Assembly: GCA_016934895.1 (NCBI GenBank)
Contig: JAFGRZ010000026.1
Coordinates: forward strand, 1-8,975
Origin: Candidatus Aminicenantota bacterium
GTDB taxonomy: Bacteria > Acidobacteriota > Aminicenantia > Aminicenantales > UBA8522
Reading direction: 5' to 3'
DNA: 8,975 nt
Both the position numbers and the translations under genes were made by a program. The notes beneath the pieces were generated by a model, which saw nothing but the letters and a program-made list of their open reading frames with translations, ran no database searches and was not told where the DNA came from. Position 1 is the first letter of the stretch. The number at the start of each line of letters is the position of its first letter. Shown piece by piece: positions 5,885 through 8,975 of this stretch.

Positions 5885-7228
5885 ATGGGAGGAATCGCGG
5901 GAATTCTGGAAGGCCATAAAAAGGCCGACGTTGAAAGAATGCTGAACCGGATCGCTTATCGCGGGCCGGCAGGCCGGAATGTCCTGGAAAACGAAACGGC
6001 CACGATCGGCGTCCTCTGGGCCGGAACGCAGGAAAACGCGACGGACATTCTGACGCGGGAATCCACGGCGAGAGACGCCGGCGGCACCGAACGGCTGGCC
6101 GAGGCCAGGATCGAAGGCCCGCGCTTGATCTTGAAGAGGGACCCACTCGGGGTGGCTCCCCTCTATTACGGAAAAACGAGCGGGGGCCGGCTCTGCTTCG
6201 CCTCTGAAGTCAAAGCCTTGAAAACGCTCTGCCACGAGATCCATGAACTTCCCCCGGGTCATATCTATGACGGCGACCATCTCCAATCGTATTTCCGTCT
6301 CGAACCCCAAGAACCGGTCGATTCCCCTCCCGAAGGGATCGCCGCCGAGCTGCGCCGGAGACTTCGTGCCTCGGTCGAAAAACGTGTCCGCTCGGAAGAA
6401 ATGGGAAGTTGGCTCTCCGGAGGGCTCGACTCAAGCTCCCTGGCCGCCCTGGCGCGTCCCTCTTTGAAAATACTCTTCACTTTCTCCGCCGGTGTGCCCG
6501 GCGCCCCGGACCTCGAGTACGCTTCCGAAGTGGCCCGGCATATCGGGTCGGATCACCACGAAGTGGTCGTCAGGTTGAGGGATATGCTCGAAATACTGCC
6601 CAAGGTCATCGAACACCTCGAGTCGTTCGACGCCCTGCTCGTCCGTTCGAGCATAACGAACTATCTGGTAGCGAAAAGGGCATCGGATTTCGTTCCCGAG
6701 GTCTTTTCGGGAGAAGCGGGAGACGAACTCTTCGCGGGTTACGCTTATCTCAAATCCCTCGATCCGGCGGTCCTGGACAAAGAGCTCATCGACATCACTT
6801 TGAGGCTTCATAACACCGCCTTTCAGAGGGTGGACCGAAGCGCCTCCGCCCACGGCACGGTCCCCCATGTGGCCTTTGCGGACCCGGAGGTTGTCGACTA
6901 TGCCCTCCGTATCCCCGCCGGGTGCAAACTCCGTCAGGGCATCGAAAAATGGATCCTGCGGCGGGCGATGGACGGGATCCTTCCCGACCGCGTCCTCGGG
7001 CGGACCAAGGCGAAATTCTGGGAAGGGGCGGGGGTTGCCGAACAGCTCTCCGACCACGCGGAAAAAAGCATCACCGACAGAGATTTCCGGAGAGAGCGGG
7101 CCTTGCCGGTCGGAATCAGCATCCGCACCAAAGAGGAACTGATGTATTATCGGCATTTCCGGGAGGTTCTCGGGGATTTCGAGAATCTTGATTGGATGGG
7201 GCGGACCAAGGGCGCTCCGGAAACCTGA
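5885..7228 (+). CDS. Asparagine-synthetase-like ATP-dependent amide synthetase lacking glutaminase Cys
   Basis: A 447-residue AsnB-family protein (AsnB is about 550). These enzymes adenylate a carboxylate with ATP and then attack it with an amine. The synthetase domain keeps the ATP-pyrophosphatase loop SGGLDSS (178-184), SGEAGDELFAGY (275-286) and RTKAKFWEGAGV (373-384) with the conserved Lys375. The N-terminal class-II glutaminase domain is degenerate. It opens MGGIAG instead of MCGIAG, so the nucleophilic Cys2 is Gly. It is also only about 125 residues instead of about 200 and lacks the NGEIYN glutamine-binding block, jumping from YRGPAG to RLILKRDPLGVAPLYYG. The motif usually 'MAxxxExRxPFLD' is SAHGTVPHVAFAD (321-333), losing the conserved Glu, Arg and Pro. 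Glutamine use is therefore unlikely; free ammonia, another amine or internal cyclisation (as in beta-lactam synthetases) are options. A Shine-Dalgarno (GAAAGGA) precedes ATG 5885. Confidence 0.85.
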   Translation: MGGIAGILEGHKKADVERMLNRIAYRGPAGRNVLENETATIGVLWAGTQENATDILTRESTARDAGGTERLAEARIEGPRLILKRDPLGVAPLYYGKTSGGRLCFASEVKALKTLCHEIHELPPGHIYDGDHLQSYFRLEPQEPVDSPPEGIAAELRRRLRASVEKRVRSEEMGSWLSGGLDSSSLAALARPSLKILFTFSAGVPGAPDLEYASEVARHIGSDHHEVVVRLRDMLEILPKVIEHLESFDALLVRSSITNYLVAKRASDFVPEVFSGEAGDELFAGYAYLKSLDPAVLDKELIDITLRLHNTAFQRVDRSASAHGTVPHVAFADPEVVDYALRIPAGCKLRQGIEKWILRRAMDGILPDRVLGRTKAKFWEGAGVAEQLSDHAEKSITDRDFRRERALPVGISIRTKEELMYYRHFREVLGDFENLDWMGRTKGAPET

Positions 7229-7327
7229 GGGAGCTCCGAAAGGAGGCGGGAGTATCGGCCGTGGTCCGAATCTTCTCTGTCTTCATCCGTGCCCGGTCCG
7301 TGACATCCGTCTCTGAAGGACTCAGAC

Positions 7328-7333
7328 TATATT
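7328..7333 (+). promoter_or_regulatory. Possible -10 of the TrmJ-like gene
   Basis: TATATT (7328-7333, 5/6 to TATAAT) lies 22 nt before the ATG at 7356, giving a start near 7340 and a leader of about 15 nt. The best -35-like sequence, GTGACA (7300-7305), is 22 bp away, which is too far for a normal spacer, so the promoter is weakly supported. Confidence 0.25.
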
Positions 7334-7337
7334 TCGC

Positions 7338-8087
7338 TTGAATTTCGCGTCCGAGATGAAACGCAAAACCTGGAAAAATAACGTCCACTTCGTCCTCGTC
7401 GGACCCACCGAATCGGGGAATATCGGGGCGGCCGCCCGGGCGATCAAGAACATGGACTTCCACAGGCTCGAACTCGTCGGACCCGTGCCTCATCTTACGG
7501 ACGAGGCCAGATCGATGGCCTGTCACGCCAAAGACGTCTTGGAGGCTGCGCAAGTCCATAAGACCTTGCGCCGGGCGGTGGCCGGAAAGGCACTGGCCGT
7601 CGGGACCACCCGACGGCCGGGCGGCCGGCGGGGGCTCATCGTGGATGTCCGCACGGGAGCGCCCCGGATCAGAAAAGCGGCGGCGGCAAACCCGGTCGCC
7701 GTCCTCTTTGGAAACGAGCATACCGGATTGACCAATATGGAGCTCGACCAATGCGGCCTGGTATTGACCATCCCGTCCTCTGTCGCCTTCCCCTCACTCA
7801 ACCTGGCCCAGAGCGTCCTGATATTGGCCTACGAACTGAGCCGGCTCGAGGCCGAGACGAGGACTCCGGGATTGGTCGCAAAAAGTGAGTGCGAGAAGCT
7901 CTACCGCCGGATCCCGGGGACGCTGCAAATCCTGGGGTATGGCCGCAAGGGAGATAAGGATCTGAATGCGGACATCGCCCGCAACCTGAGGCGTCTCATC
8001 GGGCGGGCCGGGCTGACCGAATGGGAGCTGAACATGCTCCTGGGCCTGTGCACCCGGATAGAACGGAAGCTCCGGCGAAAGAAATAG
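7338..8087 (+). CDS. TrmH/SpoU-family RNA 2'-O-methyltransferase, TrmJ-like
   Basis: A SPOUT-fold SAM-dependent methyltransferase of the TrmH group-1 (TrmJ) type. TrmJ methylates the 2'-OH of nucleotide 32 in tRNA anticodon loops. Motif 1 is FVLVGPTESGNIGAAARAIKNM (18-39). Motif 2 is VLFGNEHTGLTNMEL (122-136). Motif 3 is LTIPSSVAFPSLNLAQSVLILAYEL (143-167), which forms the knotted SAM-binding site and carries the typical 'SLNLAQ' turn. The C-terminal ~75 residues are helical and basic, as in TrmJ dimers. Total 249 aa, normal for TrmJ. Two starts are possible: TTG 7338 and ATG 7356 (Met7). The ATG gives a protein starting close to the first strand, and neither has a strong Shine-Dalgarno; I favour ATG 7356, with the longer form listed. 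It lies 109 nt after the AsnB-like gene and is probably unrelated to that pathway. tRNA position is by homology only. Confidence 0.88.
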   Translation: MNFASEMKRKTWKNNVHFVLVGPTESGNIGAAARAIKNMDFHRLELVGPVPHLTDEARSMACHAKDVLEAAQVHKTLRRAVAGKALAVGTTRRPGGRRGLIVDVRTGAPRIRKAAAANPVAVLFGNEHTGLTNMELDQCGLVLTIPSSVAFPSLNLAQSVLILAYELSRLEAETRTPGLVAKSECEKLYRRIPGTLQILGYGRKGDKDLNADIARNLRRLIGRAGLTEWELNMLLGLCTRIERKLRRKK

Positions 8088-8098
8088 TCCCTATTTCT
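8080..8098. other. Palindrome spanning two convergent stop codons
   Basis: AGAAATAG (8080-8087), a TCC loop, and CTATTTCT (8091-8098) form a perfect 8-bp inverted repeat. It includes the TAG stop of the TrmJ-like gene and the TAG stop of the minus-strand peptidase, which are only 3 bp apart. It may form a bidirectional hairpin where the two transcripts meet, but it is AU-rich and has no following T-tract. Confidence 0.4.
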
Positions 8099-8975
8099 GC
8101 TCTTGCCCGGGCTGGCCGGCGGGCATGAGATACCTGTTGTACCAGGCCAGACGCCTCTCCAGCCTGTCCTTCATGTAGCTGGGTGTCGTGATCCCGTGGA
8201 ATTGTCCCGGGTAAACGATGAGCTGGGTGTCGATGCCCCGGCTCTTGAGCGCCTGGTACATCTGCTCGCTGCCGGCGATGGGAACGTTGAAATCATTTTC
8301 GCCGCACATGAAGAGAGTCGGCGTCCGGATGCGATCGACCCTCATAAAAGCCGCCGAAACTTTGATCCACGGCTCAAGGTTTTTCCAAGGAAGCCCGATC
8401 TCATTTTCGTACTGGAGGATATACTGGTCGGTTCCGTACATCGTTAACTGAAGCGCCGACCCGGCGCCGCTTATCGCCGCCTTGAACCTCTGGTCGACGG
8501 CGATGGTCGAATCCGTCAGGATCCCTCCGTAGCTCCAGCCGCCGATCCCCATCCGCTCCGGGTCGGCGACGCCGCGGCGGACGGCCTCGTCAACGGCGCC
8601 GATGAGGTCCACGACTTCCTTATGGCCCCATTCCGCATAGATGGCCTTCTGGAAGGCCGAGCCGCGTCCGGAACTCCCCCGGTAGTTTACATTCAGTACG
8701 ACATATCCCCGGGCGGCAAAGAACTGATTATCGAAGTCGAAGACATGCTCATCCTGGCCGTTCGGGCCGCCGTGGATAAGGAGAAGAAGCGGGTATTTCC
8801 GTCCCTCCTTGAAACCGGCCGGCTTGACCAGGAGGCTGTTGACGACCGTGCCATCCTTGCTTTTCGAAGTGAAATCTTCGGTCGAGGCCAATTCGACCTC
8901 GGACAGCCAGGCATCGTTTTGATGGCTGAGGCGCCGGAACTCCCCGTCTTCGAGGGCATGAACCTCGGGCAGCTC
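8091..8975 (-). CDS. S9-family prolyl-oligopeptidase-type serine peptidase, C-terminal part (5' end outside window)
   Basis: This is the alpha/beta-hydrolase end of an S9 (dipeptidyl/acylaminoacyl/prolyl oligopeptidase) serine peptidase, which cuts short peptides inside a cage closed by an N-terminal beta-propeller. The frame stays open to the window edge, so 294 residues are visible and the propeller lies beyond base 8975. The first visible residues (ELPEVHALEDGEFRRLSHQND) are the last propeller strand and the linker. Then come IHGGPNGQ (oxyanion region), NYRGSSGRG, the nucleophile elbow GGWSYGG (Ser at fragment residue 148), MCGENDFNVP (Asp228) and QFHG (His260), so the triad is complete and in normal order. 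It is convergent with the TrmJ-like gene, 3 bp between stops. No signal peptide can be judged because the N-terminus is absent. Activity on a specific peptide class is not deducible. Confidence 0.92.
   Translation of the reverse strand, partial: ELPEVHALEDGEFRRLSHQNDAWLSEVELASTEDFTSKSKDGTVVNSLLVKPAGFKEGRKYPLLLLIHGGPNGQDEHVFDFDNQFFAARGYVVLNVNYRGSSGRGSAFQKAIYAEWGHKEVVDLIGAVDEAVRRGVADPERMGIGGWSYGGILTDSTIAVDQRFKAAISGAGSALQLTMYGTDQYILQYENEIGLPWKNLEPWIKVSAAFMRVDRIRTPTLFMCGENDFNVPIAGSEQMYQALKSRGIDTQLIVYPGQFHGITTPSYMKDRLERRLAWYNRYLMPAGQPGQEQK

Noticed and set aside
7284..7310. Direct repeat CATCCGT, two copies 20 bp apart before the TrmJ-like gene.
   Set aside because: A 7-bp repeat in a 109-nt gap is easily chance and there is no supporting promoter architecture.
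1..8975. CRISPR arrays, tRNA or rRNA genes, transposase or phage genes.
   Set aside because: No regularly spaced repeats, no cloverleaf or rRNA-like sequence and no transposase or integrase motif were seen on either strand.

Overview
The window looks like chromosomal DNA of a Gram-negative-type bacterium. It is GC-rich (roughly 60% by eye), carries an RND inner-membrane efflux pump, and its genes are densely packed and mostly co-directional. The mix of an RND pump, TruD, a TrmH/TrmJ-family methyltransferase and an S9 peptidase would suit Acidobacteriota or Candidatus Aminicenantes-like lineages. That placement is a low-confidence guess from gene flavour only; no rRNA or marker gene is present.

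Layout. Positions 1-627 hold the C-terminal end of an RND pump. Housekeeping-type genes follow: TruD tRNA pseudouridine synthase (699-1859) and a COG3375-like GNAT acetyltransferase (1889-2743). The largest non-coding stretch is 2744-2995. It contains a 112-nt imperfect inverted-repeat element with perfect 11-bp terminal arms, then a promoter/operator-like zone with two candidate promoters and two small palindromes. From there runs a same-strand set of an opine-dehydrogenase-like enzyme (2996-4099), a fused B12-dependent glutamate-mutase-like protein (4219-5865) and a degenerate asparagine-synthetase-like ATP-dependent amide synthetase (5885-7228). A TrmJ-like rRNA/tRNA 2'-O-methyltransferase (7338-8087) comes next. 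On the minus strand and convergent is the catalytic end of an S9 prolyl-oligopeptidase-type enzyme (8091 to beyond 8975).

The most interesting part is 2996-7228. Three amino-acid-handling enzymes sit together: an opine-type NAD(P)H dehydrogenase, a carbon-skeleton mutase with both B12 and TIM-barrel domains in one chain, and an AsnB homologue. The AsnB homologue has lost the nucleophilic Cys2 and much of its glutaminase domain, and carries changed residues in its acceptor-side motif, while keeping the ATP-pyrophosphatase loop. Together they suggest a pathway for, or from, an unusual amino-acid-derived compound (rearranged skeleton, secondary amine, amide or lactam). Substrates and direction cannot be read from the sequence.

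Regulation. Two genes (truD and the opine-dehydrogenase-like gene) have a perfect extended -10 (TGnTATAAT) only 5-6 nt before the ATG and no Shine-Dalgarno, so leaderless transcripts are likely. The mutase and AsnB-like genes instead have good ribosome-binding sites, which fits translation from the interior of a longer mRNA.
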